Part shown: positions 1 through 7,591 of the stretch, piece by piece
Layout: every line of letters starts with the position of its first letter
Numbering within the stretch: the first letter of the stretch is position 1
Origin: Streptomyces pseudovenezuelae
GTDB lineage: Bacteria; Actinomycetota; Actinomycetes; Streptomycetales; Streptomycetaceae
Length of the DNA: 64,000 nucleotides
Assembly (NCBI RefSeq): GCF_001513955.1
Contig: NZ_KQ948147.1
Location: forward strand, 444,532 to 508,531
Direction of reading: 5' to 3'
The notes under the pieces: model-generated
Told to the model about the DNA's origin: nothing
The model's database searches: none
The model's input: the letters and a program-made list of their open reading frames with translations, nothing else
Program-made: the position numbers and the translations under genes

Positions 1-1082
1 AGCGTGAGGGTGGTGGCGGCCTCGGACTCCAGCGCCAGATCGGCCAGGACGTTGCGCATCAGCGGCTGGTCGATCAGGCGGGCGCCGAACGCGCTGCGGT
101 GCCGGGCGTGGTGTCCCGCCTCGACGAGGGTCCTGCGCATCAGGGTCGCCGACATCATCACGCAGTCCAGCCGCGTGCAGTTGACCATCTCGATGATGGT
201 CTTGACGCCCTGTCCCTCGGGCCCGACCAGCCAGGCGACCGTCCCGTCGAACTCGGGCTCGGAGGAGGCGTTCGACCGGTTGCCGAGCTTGTCCTTGAGG
301 CGCTGGATGCGGAAGGTGTTGCGGCTGCCGTCCGGCAGGATCCGCGGGACGAGGAAGCACGACAGCCCGCCGGGCGCCTGGGCCAGCACCAGGAACACAT
401 CGCACATCGGCGCCGACGTGAACCACTTGTGCCCGCGCAGCGTGTACATCCCGGACTCCGCGGTGGGCGTGGCCGTGGTGGTGTTCGTGCGGACGTCGGA
501 GCCGCCCTGCTTCTCGGTCATGCCCATGCCCGCGAGCAGACCGCGCTTCTCGGTCGGCACCCTGAGCTCCGGCTCGTACTCACGGCCGGTCAGCAGGGGC
601 TCGTACACCTTCGCCAGCTCCGGCTCCTTGCGCAGCGCCGGGATCGCCGCGTACGTCATCGACGTGGGGCAGCCGTGGCCCGCGTCCGTGTGTCCCCACA
701 CCAGGCCGCCCGCCGTGCGGGCCACATGGGCGCCGGTACGGTTCTCCGCCCACGGCGTGCCGGCCAGGCCCTCGGCGACGGCGGTCCGCATGAGGTGGTG
801 CCAGCTCGGGTGGAAGTCGACCTCGTCGACCCGGTTGCCGTACCGGTCGTGCGTGCGCAGCACGGGCTCGTGCCGGTTGGCCTGATCCGCCCACTCCTGG
901 GCCTCGGCGCTGCCGGCCCGCAGACCGAGCCGCCGCAGGCCCTCCTCCGCCCAGTCGGCGCCCTCGCGGCGCAGCCCCTCCAGCAGGGCGGTGTCGTCCG
1001 AGGCGTCGTACGGGGCCAGGGGAGGCGGCTGGTTGGTGACGGCGTGGGTGGCGGCCTGTTCGGGCGCGGCGAGGGAGTCCAT
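1..1082 (-). CDS. aidB: AidB-like acyl-CoA dehydrogenase (3' end outside window)
   Basis: This is a flavin-dependent acyl-CoA dehydrogenase-fold protein of the AidB branch, which in E. coli belongs to the alkylation (Ada) response and binds DNA. About 360 codons are visible; the C-terminal third or more lies beyond base 1. The N-terminal region reads TNQPPPL, then FHPSWHHLM near residue 90, and the family motif GMGMTEKQGGSDVRTNTT near residue 185, followed by GHKWFTSAP and RLKDKLGNRSNASSEPEFDG. All of these closely resemble E. coli AidB as I remember it. The ATG at 1082 was chosen; an AGGAG lies 18 bases upstream, which is longer than usual, so the start is only moderately sure. The gene is divergent from a PaaX-type regulator. 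A real DNA-repair role is not shown; many actinobacterial homologues are simply annotated as acyl-CoA dehydrogenases. Confidence 0.88.
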   Translation of the reverse strand, partial: MDSLAAPEQAATHAVTNQPPPLAPYDASDDTALLEGLRREGADWAEEGLRRLGLRAGSAEAQEWADQANRHEPVLRTHDRYGNRVDEVDFHPSWHHLMRTAVAEGLAGTPWAENRTGAHVARTAGGLVWGHTDAGHGCPTSMTYAAIPALRKEPELAKVYEPLLTGREYEPELRVPTEKRGLLAGMGMTEKQGGSDVRTNTTTATPTAESGMYTLRGHKWFTSAPMCDVFLVLAQAPGGLSCFLVPRILPDGSRNTFRIQRLKDKLGNRSNASSEPEFDGTVAWLVGPEGQGVKTIIEMVNCTRLDCVMMSATLMRRTLVEAGHHARHRSAFGARLIDQPLMRNVLADLALESEAATTLT

Positions 1083-1090
1083 GGCATCAA

Positions 1091-1128
1091 TGTTGCACTT
1101 CTCCTGCGGCCGTAGCAATAGTGCAACA
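1091..1128. promoter_or_regulatory. Inverted repeat and promoter between aidB-like and PaaX-like genes
   Basis: TGTTGCACT (1091-1099) and AGTGCAACA (1120-1128) form a perfect 9-bp inverted repeat with a 20-base spacer. The plus strand also shows TTGCAC (1093-1098), a 17-base gap and CAATAG (1116-1121), a plausible housekeeping promoter for the PaaX-type gene. The repeat would overlap both promoter elements, so it is a natural operator for the divergent regulator; that assignment is inference. Confidence 0.55.
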
Positions 1129-1148
1129 GAGAGGGGGTCGTACAGTAC

Positions 1149-1913
1149 GTGACCATGCGCAGGAACGTGTCGGAGCAGCCCGGTGAGGTCGACCTGCGGC
1201 CGCTGTCCGCCCGGTCGGTCGTGCTGAGCCTGCTGCTCGGCGCGCATCCGCCGCAGATGCCGGTGAAGGACCTGGTCCGCGCGGTGGAGCCGTTCGGGGT
1301 CGGCGGCTCCACGCTGCGTGCCGCGCTCAGCCGGATGGTGAGCGCCGGTGACCTGCGGCGCGCCGAGGGTGTCTACGGTCTCAGCGACCGGCTGCTCGCC
1401 CGTCAGCGCCGTCAGGACGACTCCGTTCACCCCCGCACGCGCGCGTGGAACGGTGACTGGGAGATGGTCGTGATCACCGCGACGGGCCGTGGACCGGCCG
1501 AACGCGCCGAACTGCGCGCGCGGCTGACCGCCCTGCGGCTGGCCGAACTCCGCGAGGGCGTCTGGCTGCGCCCCGCCAACCTGCTCCGACCCCTCCCGGA
1601 CGACCTCGACGGGATCGCACAGCACTACACGGCCCGTCCCGCGGGTTCCGGACCCGAGCTCGCCGCCGCCCTGTGGCCCCTGGAGCACTGGGCGGCCGAC
1701 TCACGGGCACTGCTCGCCCATGTCGCCCGCGCGGACCGGCCCGCGGACCGGCTCACCGGCTTCGCGGCGGTCGTACGCCGGCTGCTGACCGATCCGGTGC
1801 TGCCGCCCGAGCTCCTGCCGCCCGGCTGGCCCGGCACCGCACTGCGCTCGGCGTACGCGGCCTACCAGGGCGAGCTGGCGGACACGGTCCCGCAGGACCG
1901 CGTCCGCACATGA
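1149..1913 (+). CDS. PaaX family transcriptional regulator
   Basis: The 254-residue protein has the three-part PaaX layout: an N-terminal winged helix (about residues 15-75, with SARSVVLSLLLGAHPP and GGSTLRAALSRMVSAGDL), a central Cas2-like region (RAWNGDWEMVVITATG) and a C-terminal domain. In E. coli PaaX represses phenylacetate catabolism and senses phenylacetyl-CoA. No paa genes are visible here; the immediate divergent neighbour is an acyl-CoA dehydrogenase, so an acyl-CoA ligand is a reasonable guess. The GTG at 1149 lies 11 bases after a GAGGGGG Shine-Dalgarno sequence; an ATG at 1155 is the alternative start. Confidence 0.88.
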   Translation: MTMRRNVSEQPGEVDLRPLSARSVVLSLLLGAHPPQMPVKDLVRAVEPFGVGGSTLRAALSRMVSAGDLRRAEGVYGLSDRLLARQRRQDDSVHPRTRAWNGDWEMVVITATGRGPAERAELRARLTALRLAELREGVWLRPANLLRPLPDDLDGIAQHYTARPAGSGPELAAALWPLEHWAADSRALLAHVARADRPADRLTGFAAVVRRLLTDPVLPPELLPPGWPGTALRSAYAAYQGELADTVPQDRVRT

Positions 1914-1916
1914 CAC

Positions 1917-1961
1917 GGCGGCCGTGCGAAGCGCCGTGCGGGGACGCTTCGAACGGCCGCC
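1917..1961. terminator. Bidirectional stem-loop terminator
   Basis: GGCGGCCGT (1917-1925) pairs with ACGGCCGCC (1953-1961), and CGAAGCG (1927-1933) pairs with CGCTTCG (1945-1951), giving a 9+7 bp stem with one mismatch and an 11-base loop. It sits between the ends of two convergent genes and can stop transcription from both sides. Confidence 0.75.
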
Positions 1962-1977
1962 TTCACCTGCCGGGCGG

Positions 1978-2781
1978 CTACCTGTAGGTGATGTCGGAGG
2001 TGGCGTACTTGCAGTAAGTGCTGTCCGGTCCGGAACCGTTGGTGGTCGGCTCCTTGCCCGTGTTGTTCCCGATGTACTTCTGGCACGGGACGATCTTCTT
2101 GCCGGAGTCCCCGACGATCGTGATCTTCTTCAGGGTGGCGCTGTCGCCGTAGTTGGTGTTGATGCCGACGAGCTTGTTGCCGGAGTAGGTCGCCTCGATG
2201 GTGTTGAGGTTGATCGTCCGCTTGTACTGCGTCGAGCAGTTGCCGCAGGAACGGACGAAGGTGCCGAAGTTCTGCACCGCGAAGTTCGAGACGTTGAGCG
2301 TGCCGGCGCCGTTGAACTGGAACACCTTGTCGCTGGCCGACCGCGCGCCACCGCCGGAGACGGTGTACACGTTCGACGACGAGGAGCCGCGGAAGGTCGC
2401 CGCGTCCTCGCCGACGTCCTCCCACCACACGTTCTGGAGCGTGCAACTGCCCGCGCAGTGGATGCCGTCGGCAGCCGGGGCGCCGATGATGACGTTCTTC
2501 AGGACGGTGCCGGCGGCCAGGTTCAGGATCGGTCCCTGGTCCTCGTCCTGGCTGTCGCTGCCCAGGTCTCCCGAGCCGTACAGGCGCTTCATCCCGTAGT
2601 CCTTGGTGCCCGACAGCTGGATGGTCGAGGAGACCGCCTGGCTGCCGTTGGCGGTCGGCCAGGTGGCCGCGCTCGCCGTCGGTGCGTTCAAGGTCATGAT
2701 CATGCCAACCGAGAGGCCGAGAGCGGCCGCGGCGCCGGTCAGTGCGCGGGTACGCGCGCGTGGACGTGCCGAAGAAGTCAT
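1978..2781 (-). CDS. Secreted pectate lyase, family PL3
   Basis: This 267-residue exported enzyme should cleave polygalacturonate by beta-elimination. A signal peptide with a basic start and hydrophobic core ends near residue 38 (TASA/ATWP). The mature part carries the PL3 signatures AADGIHCAGSCTLQNVWWEDVGEDAATF, read here as AADGIHC, SCTLQNVWWEDV and EDAATF, and has paired cysteines (CGNC, and a later C...YC) suited to disulfides. AAGGA lies 8 bases before the ATG. It follows a PL1 lyase by 32 bases on the same strand, so the two probably form one operon. Length fits a single-domain PL3 enzyme. Confidence 0.93.
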   Translation of the reverse strand: MTSSARPRARTRALTGAAAALGLSVGMIMTLNAPTASAATWPTANGSQAVSSTIQLSGTKDYGMKRLYGSGDLGSDSQDEDQGPILNLAAGTVLKNVIIGAPAADGIHCAGSCTLQNVWWEDVGEDAATFRGSSSSNVYTVSGGGARSASDKVFQFNGAGTLNVSNFAVQNFGTFVRSCGNCSTQYKRTINLNTIEATYSGNKLVGINTNYGDSATLKKITIVGDSGKKIVPCQKYIGNNTGKEPTTNGSGPDSTYCKYATSDITYR

Positions 2782-2813
2782 GTCCCGAGTCCTTCTTCCT
2801 TGTTGGGGGGAGG

Positions 2814-3791
2814 TCAGAGCTTTCCGGTGCCCGCGCCGCCGGTCACCGAGGCGACGACGGAGGAGGCGGGCTCGGCGGTGTAGCCGTACGGAGCGGTGGT
2901 GAACGTGCCGACCTGGGAGACCTCGGTGGCGGCTCCGCCGAGGTCGTTGCCGCGCAGGTTGGCGTATCCGTCCACGTCACTGTTCCGGTTCGTGGTGACA
3001 GCGACTCCGGTGCTCCGGAAGACGTTGTTCTCCACGAGCATCTGGGCGCCCATGCGCGAGTGCACCGCGGTCTCGGCGCCGACGACGTAGTTGTCGTAGA
3101 AGTGCCCGGTGCCGAAACGCAGGCTGGGGATGCGCGAGTTGACGTTGTTGAACCAGTTGTGGTGGTACGTCAGCTTCAGATGACCGGTGTCCTGGCTCGC
3201 GTTGTTGTCGCTGTGGCCGACGAGCGAGCCCTTGAAGTGGTCCCTCAAGGTGTTCCAGGACACCGTGACGTTGTCCGAGCCGTGGTTGATGTCCAGCAGA
3301 CCGTCGTAGTAGTCCTTGTCGTGATCGCGGTCCGCCGAGAAGGAGTTGTGGTCGATCCATACCTTTGTCGAGGCCTGCACCTCGATGCCGTCGGCGGGCG
3401 CGAGGGGCTTGCTGATGTTCAGGTTGCGGACCACGACGTTGGTGACCTTCTTCAGCCGCAGCCCGCCACCGGTGAAGCCGGACGACGAACCGACGCCCAG
3501 CACCGTGGTGTTGGAGCCGACATCGACCGTGCCGCTCAGCGAGATCAGGCCGTTGACCTTGACGACCTTCGCCGTGCTGCCGGTGACGGCCGTCTTGAAG
3601 GCGCCCAGGGTGGAGACGGTGACCGCGGAAGCGCTGCCGCCGCCGGTGGTGCCGGCGCCGAAACCGATGGGGGAGGTCTCGGCGGCCCCGGCCGGCTGCG
3701 GGACGGCCAGGGCGGCCGCCGTCGCGAGCGCGGCCGCACCGGCGGCCAGAGCGGATCTTTGCGCGTGTGTACGTGGGGGGCGAGTACGCAT
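2814..3791 (-). CDS. Secreted pectate lyase, family PL1
   Basis: This 325-residue exported right-handed beta-helix enzyme has a signal peptide ending near residue 36 (PAGA/AETS). Calcium and catalytic motifs of PL1 are readable: KVWIDHNSF near residue 145, DGLLDINHGSDNVTVSWN near 160-178 and RIPSLRFG near 220, where the first Arg of R-x-P-x-x-R is the expected catalytic base. It is the first gene of the probable two-lyase operon and faces the CE1 esterase gene across a 420-base region that holds LacI-type palindromes, so induction by plant polysaccharide breakdown products is likely. The secretion signal and active-site residues look intact. Confidence 0.94.
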   Translation of the reverse strand: MRTRPPRTHAQRSALAAGAAALATAAALAVPQPAGAAETSPIGFGAGTTGGGSASAVTVSTLGAFKTAVTGSTAKVVKVNGLISLSGTVDVGSNTTVLGVGSSSGFTGGGLRLKKVTNVVVRNLNISKPLAPADGIEVQASTKVWIDHNSFSADRDHDKDYYDGLLDINHGSDNVTVSWNTLRDHFKGSLVGHSDNNASQDTGHLKLTYHHNWFNNVNSRIPSLRFGTGHFYDNYVVGAETAVHSRMGAQMLVENNVFRSTGVAVTTNRNSDVDGYANLRGNDLGGAATEVSQVGTFTTAPYGYTAEPASSVVASVTGGAGTGKL

Positions 3792-3941
3792 GCGGGTGCG
3801 TCCCTTCGTGGTGCCTGCATGGTGCCTGATCGGTCATGTACGTGATGGTTGTTCGCAAGCTTGAACGGCGTACGCAGTGCAGAGCAGCAATGCCCGGACC
3901 CGGTGAGGCGAGTCGGTCACATCGCTGAACGGAACGTAGGG

Positions 3942-3955
3942 GGTAAGCGCTTTCT
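3942..3955. promoter_or_regulatory. LacI-type palindrome (AAGCGCTT core)
   Basis: GGTAAGCGCTTTCT contains the perfect 8-bp palindrome AAGCGCTT (3945-3952) with the CG centre typical of LacI-family operators. It lies in the shared upstream region of the pectate lyases and the esterase. No -35/-10 pair could be fixed with confidence, so its position relative to transcription starts is unknown. Confidence 0.45.
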
Positions 3956-4035
3956 GGTCAACGCTTTGCGCAGAAGACATTCGGCCACGCTGGTGGGGGA
4001 GGGGGCGGTGGGCGCGAGCGAATACTTTCGACGCG

Positions 4036-4049
4036 TGGGAGCGCTTCCA
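4036..4049. promoter_or_regulatory. CebR-box-like operator
   Basis: TGGGAGCGCTTCCA matches 13 of 14 bases of TGGGAGCGCTCCCA, the published CebR box that controls cellulose utilisation in Streptomyces (recalled, not checked). It is 163 bases before the esterase start and 245 bases before the PL1 start, and could serve either side. The rest of the 3792-4211 gap shows no convincing open frame. Confidence 0.6.
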
Positions 4050-4211
4050 TGGCGGCCATGTGCATGCCACCATGCTCGCCGGACGCTTCCCTTCCGAGAG
4101 GTCCACCAGAACTTCCGAGGGGGTGGGCAGGTGCCGACTCCATCCATGCGTACGGTCGTCGGCGGCCCGGTGCTCACCCTGCTGATCCTTCCGAGAGAGA
4201 GGGGCAAGGAC

Positions 4212-5507
4212 GTGTCCATCACTCCGAGGAGGCCGCTGGGTTCGGTGCCGGCGGTCCTGCTGTCGTTACTCGTGGCGGTGCTCTTCGCCGCCGCCCCCAC
4301 CGCATCCGCCCGCACGGAGGCCGTCCCCACGGCGACCCTCACCGAGGTCACCGATTTCGGTACGAATCCCAGCAATCTCCAGATGTACCTGTATGTGCCG
4401 GGCAACGTCACCGCGCACCCGGCGGTCGTCGTCGCCGTCCACTACTGCACCGGCTCGGGACCGGCCATGTACAACGGCACCGAGTGGGCCCGACTGGCCG
4501 ACACCTACGGGTTCGTGGTGGTCTACCCCTCGGTGACCCGGTCCAGCAAGTGCTTCGACGTGTCCTCGCCGCAGGCGCTGAAGCGGGGCGGCGGCAGTGA
4601 CCCCGTGGGCATCAAGTCGATGATCGACTGGACGGTGCGCACCTATTCCGCCGACACCGCCAGGATCTACGCCACCGGCATCTCCTCCGGCGCGATGATG
4701 ACGAACGTCCTGCTCGGCGACTACCCGGACGTGTTCGCGGCGGGCGCGGCGTTCTCCGGCGTCCCCTTCGGCTGCTTCGCCACGACCGACGGCTCCGAGT
4801 GGAACAGCGCCTGCTCGGGCGGCACCGTCACGCACACCCCGCAGCAGTGGGGCGACCTGGTCCGCGCCGCCTACCCCGGCTACACCGGTACCCGGCCGCG
4901 CATGCAGGTGTGGCACGGCACCACCGACGACGTGCTGCGCTACCCCAACTTCGGCGAGGAGATCAAGCAGTGGACGAACGTCCTCGGCGTCAGCCAGACG
5001 CCGGCCGCCACGGACACGCCCGTCTCCGGCTGGACCCGCACCCGCTACGGCGCCACGGGTGACCGGGCCCCCGTCGAGGCGATCAGCCTCCAGGGCGTCG
5101 GCCACAATCTCTACACCACGGGAATGGCCGCCCGCGCCCTCACCTTCTTCGGCCTCGACGGCTCGGGCCCGGCACCCCAGCCCCAGCCGGGCGCCTGCAA
5201 GGTGACCGCCACGACCAACGCCTGGAGCACCGGGCTGACGGCGTCCCTGACGATCACCAACACCGGCACCACCGCGATCAACGGCTGGCAGCTGTCCTTC
5301 ACCCTCCCCACCGGCCAGACCATCACCAACGGCTGGGGCGCCACGTACGCCCCGAGCTCCGGCGCGGTGACCGGGACGAACGCGACGTACAACGGCACGA
5401 TCGCGCCGAACGCGAGTATCGGCATCGGCTACCAGGCGAACCACGCCGGGAACAGTGCCGCGCCGGGGTCCTTCACGCTCAACGGAAAGACCTGCACGGC
5501 GAGTTGA
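4212..5507 (+). CDS. Secreted CE1/PHB-type esterase with C-terminal CBM2
   Basis: The 431-residue exported esterase probably deacetylates or deferuloylates xylan. A signal peptide ends near residue 34 (TASA/RTEA). The catalytic domain (about 45-310) is of the PHB-depolymerase/LpqC type, with the nucleophile elbow GISSGAMM near residue 155, the acid in HGTTDD near 235 and the histidine in GVGHNLY near 295. After a short PQPQP linker, residues 326-431 form a CBM2 cellulose/xylan-binding module with the terminal cysteine pair (ACKVT ... KTC) and the NGWQLSF and NGWGAT tryptophans. GTG at 4212 follows AAGGA closely and gives a proper signal peptide; an open frame extends upstream but reads as non-coding. 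The CebR-like box upstream fits plant-polysaccharide control. Confidence 0.92.
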   Translation: MSITPRRPLGSVPAVLLSLLVAVLFAAAPTASARTEAVPTATLTEVTDFGTNPSNLQMYLYVPGNVTAHPAVVVAVHYCTGSGPAMYNGTEWARLADTYGFVVVYPSVTRSSKCFDVSSPQALKRGGGSDPVGIKSMIDWTVRTYSADTARIYATGISSGAMMTNVLLGDYPDVFAAGAAFSGVPFGCFATTDGSEWNSACSGGTVTHTPQQWGDLVRAAYPGYTGTRPRMQVWHGTTDDVLRYPNFGEEIKQWTNVLGVSQTPAATDTPVSGWTRTRYGATGDRAPVEAISLQGVGHNLYTTGMAARALTFFGLDGSGPAPQPQPGACKVTATTNAWSTGLTASLTITNTGTTAINGWQLSFTLPTGQTITNGWGATYAPSSGAVTGTNATYNGTIAPNASIGIGYQANHAGNSAAPGSFTLNGKTCTAS

Positions 5508-5511
5508 CGGC

Positions 5512-5691
5512 TCACCGGCCGTCGCGGTCCTCCGGCGGGATGTTCCGGCGCAGTGCGCGGGCGTCCCGCCGGACGGCGTGCCAGGAGCGCAGCAGACCCC
5601 GCACCTGGTCGAGCAGTCCGGTGAGGGTGTACAGAAACACGGACACCACGCTTGCCGCGCCCAGGATGTCCAGGACGATCCGCGACTCCAT
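5512..5691 (-). CDS. Small single-pass membrane protein (59 aa), unrecognised
   Basis: A 59-codon gene starts with ATG at 5691, 8 bases after a strong GGAGGAGG Shine-Dalgarno sequence. The protein begins MESRIVLDILGAASVVSVFL, giving one hydrophobic segment (about residues 5-28), and continues with a very basic tail (LRSWHAVRRDARALRRN) ending in DRDGR. Its TGA is five bases from the esterase stop, so the genes converge. Codon choice has the expected G/C third positions. I do not recognise the family; the topology suggests a membrane-anchored peptide with a cationic cytoplasmic tail. Confidence 0.72.
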   Translation of the reverse strand: MESRIVLDILGAASVVSVFLYTLTGLLDQVRGLLRSWHAVRRDARALRRNIPPEDRDGR

Positions 5692-5976
5692 GCTCGGGGC
5701 CTCCTCCGCGAGGGAGGGTGATCGAACCGAGCGCGAGCCGCAGGCGGGATGGCAGGTGTCTCAGGCCGACCACCCGGTACATACGGTGATCAACTGAGGC
5801 CCTGCCGGCGTGCAGGCCGCGTGTGAAGTTGTCGCGATTGACGCACCGCCGATCGCTCGGCGGACGCGCCCGAAAGGGACGCCGGACCCATTCCCGTCGC
5901 AGTCGGCGAACCGACCGTGCGCAGAGGAGCCTACTTCCCACGCCCCCTGCGCCGAAGGTCCTTTGCCGAAACGGCG

Positions 5977-7056
5977 TCAGACCGACCGGTGGTACTGGTC
6001 CGGCACATGCACGTCCCCGCCCAGCTCGCGCGCCGCATGCCGCGCCCAGGACGGGTTCCGCAGCAGCTCACGACCCAGCAGCACCGCGTCCGCCTCGCCG
6101 TTGGCGAGGATCTTCTCGGCCTGTTCGGTCTCCGTGATGAGGCCGACCGCGGCGACCGGGAGGGTGGTCTCCGCCTTGACGCGGGCGGCGAATGGGACCT
6201 GGTAGCCGGGGCCGACCGGGATGCGGACGCCCGAGGCGTTGCCGCCGGTGGAGACGTCCAGGAGGTCGATGCCGTGGGCCCGCAGATCGCGGGCGAAGCG
6301 GACGGTGTCGTCCGCGGTCCAGCCGCCCTCCTCCAGCCAGTCCGTCGCCGAGATGCGGAAGAAGAGGGGCTTGTCGTCGGGCCAGACCTCGCGCACCGCG
6401 TCGACGACCTCCAGTGCGAAGCGGGTGCGGTTCTCGTACGAGCCGCCGTACGCGTCGGTGCGCTGATTGCTGTGCGGGGAGAGGAAGTTGCCGATCAGAT
6501 AGCCGTGGGCACCGTGGATCTCGGCGACTTCGAAACCGGCGGCGAGGGCGCGACGGGCCGCGTCCGCGAACTGGTCGACGACCTCGCTGATCTGATCGGC
6601 CGTCAGCTCGGCCGGTACCGGGTGGTTCTCGTCGTACGCCAGCGCGCTCGGGCCAAGCGGCTGCCAGCCCCGCGCGTCCGGGGAGAGCGGTGCGCCGCCC
6701 TTCCAGGGCTGGTCGGTGGAGGCCTTGCGGCCGGCGTGGGCGAGCTGGATTCCCGGGACCGTGCCCTGGGAGACCAGGAAGCGGGTGATGCGGCGGAACG
6801 CCTCGACCTGGGTGTCGTTCCAGATGCCGAGGTCGTAGGGGGTGATACGACCCTCCGGGCTGACGCCGGTGGCCTCGACGACGATCAGGCCCGCGCCGCC
6901 GGCCGCGCGGGCCGCGTAGTGCGCGAAGTGCCAGTCGTTCGGGGCGCCGGCGTCGGGACCTTCCGGAGCGGCCGAGTACTGGCACATCGGCGGCATCCAC
7001 ACCCGGTTCGGGATCGTCACGTCGCGAAGGGTGAAGGGCTCGAAGAGGGCGCTCAC
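5977..7056 (-). CDS. Old Yellow Enzyme family NADPH oxidoreductase (YqjM type)
   Basis: This FMN-dependent ene-reductase of about 359 residues should reduce the C=C bond of activated enones or nitro compounds with NAD(P)H. YqjM-class residues are visible: PPMCQYSA with the Cys-x-Tyr pair (residues 25 and 27), and HGAHGY near 177 supplying the two His and Tyr substrate ligands. The phosphate-binding end reads ADAVLLGRELLRNP. A GTG at 7056 lies 6 bases after GGAG and is preferred over an ATG at 7068, which has no ribosome site. It is divergent from an ArsR-type repressor with two perfect inverted repeats between them, so repression by that regulator is likely. Confidence 0.93.
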   Translation of the reverse strand: MSALFEPFTLRDVTIPNRVWMPPMCQYSAAPEGPDAGAPNDWHFAHYAARAAGGAGLIVVEATGVSPEGRITPYDLGIWNDTQVEAFRRITRFLVSQGTVPGIQLAHAGRKASTDQPWKGGAPLSPDARGWQPLGPSALAYDENHPVPAELTADQISEVVDQFADAARRALAAGFEVAEIHGAHGYLIGNFLSPHSNQRTDAYGGSYENRTRFALEVVDAVREVWPDDKPLFFRISATDWLEEGGWTADDTVRFARDLRAHGIDLLDVSTGGNASGVRIPVGPGYQVPFAARVKAETTLPVAAVGLITETEQAEKILANGEADAVLLGRELLRNPSWARHAARELGGDVHVPDQYHRSV

Positions 7057-7099
7057 GGCGGGCTCCATTCGTCACGGGGGACCGGTGGTGGTCGACTCG

Positions 7100-7149
7100 T
7101 ACGATAGGCATCGTAGTACGTTGGATGTCAAACTACGAGAGGTCTCGTA
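7100..7149. promoter_or_regulatory. Paired operators between OYE and ArsR-type genes
   Basis: Two perfect inverted repeats lie 18 bases apart: TACGAT-AGGC-ATCGTA (7100-7115) and TACGAGA-GG-TCTCGTA (7134-7149). Both share the TACGA/TCGTA half-site, so one dimeric regulator could bind twice. TACAAT (7148-7153) is a good -10 for the regulator and overlaps the second site. On the other strand TTGACA (7131-7126) can serve as -35 for the oxidoreductase, with TATCGT 19 bases on. Both promoters would be blocked by the bound repressor. Confidence 0.7.
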
Positions 7150-7237
7150 CAATGGGTGCTCCGGGCCGGTCCCCGCGTCCGGAAAGCCCCGGGAGGACCG
7201 GGCAAGTCCTCGGGACACCCGGAGAAGTGGAGCCGTC

Positions 7238-7591
7238 GTGACCTCTCCCGCCGTCAGCAGTCGTGCCCTTCCGCATCCGGAGCGCGGCGAGATCAGGCTG
7301 GAGGGCATCCTGCACGCGCTCTCCGATCCGATGCGCCTGCGGATCGTGCGAGAGCTCGCCGCGGTCAGCGACGAGCTCTCCTGTTCGCACTTCGATCTGC
7401 CCGTCACCAAGTCGACGACCACCCACCACTTCCGGGTGCTGCGCGAGAGCGGAGTGATCCGGCAGATCTACCGGGGCACCGCCAAGATGAACGGCCTGCG
7501 CCGGGACGACCTAGACGATCTCTTCCCGGGACTGCTCGACACCCTCCTCGACGCCGCCGCCCGCCAGGCCGTCCGGGTCGGGAGCGGCTGA
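7238..7591 (+). CDS. ArsR family winged-helix repressor
   Basis: The 117-residue protein is a compact ArsR/SmtB-type winged helix: LEGILHALSDPMRLRIVREL at residues 18-37, the recognition helix in TKSTTTHHFRVLRESGVI, and the wing QIYRGTAKMNGL. One cysteine (LSCSHF) is present but no CxC metal-binding pair, so it more likely responds to a redox or organic signal than to arsenic. GTG at 7238 follows GGAG by 5 bases. It is divergent from the Old Yellow Enzyme gene and is the obvious candidate for the TACGA-repeat operators. Its last 81 bases overlap the end of the convergent permease gene. Confidence 0.88.
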   Translation: MTSPAVSSRALPHPERGEIRLEGILHALSDPMRLRIVRELAAVSDELSCSHFDLPVTKSTTTHHFRVLRESGVIRQIYRGTAKMNGLRRDDLDDLFPGLLDTLLDAAARQAVRVGSG

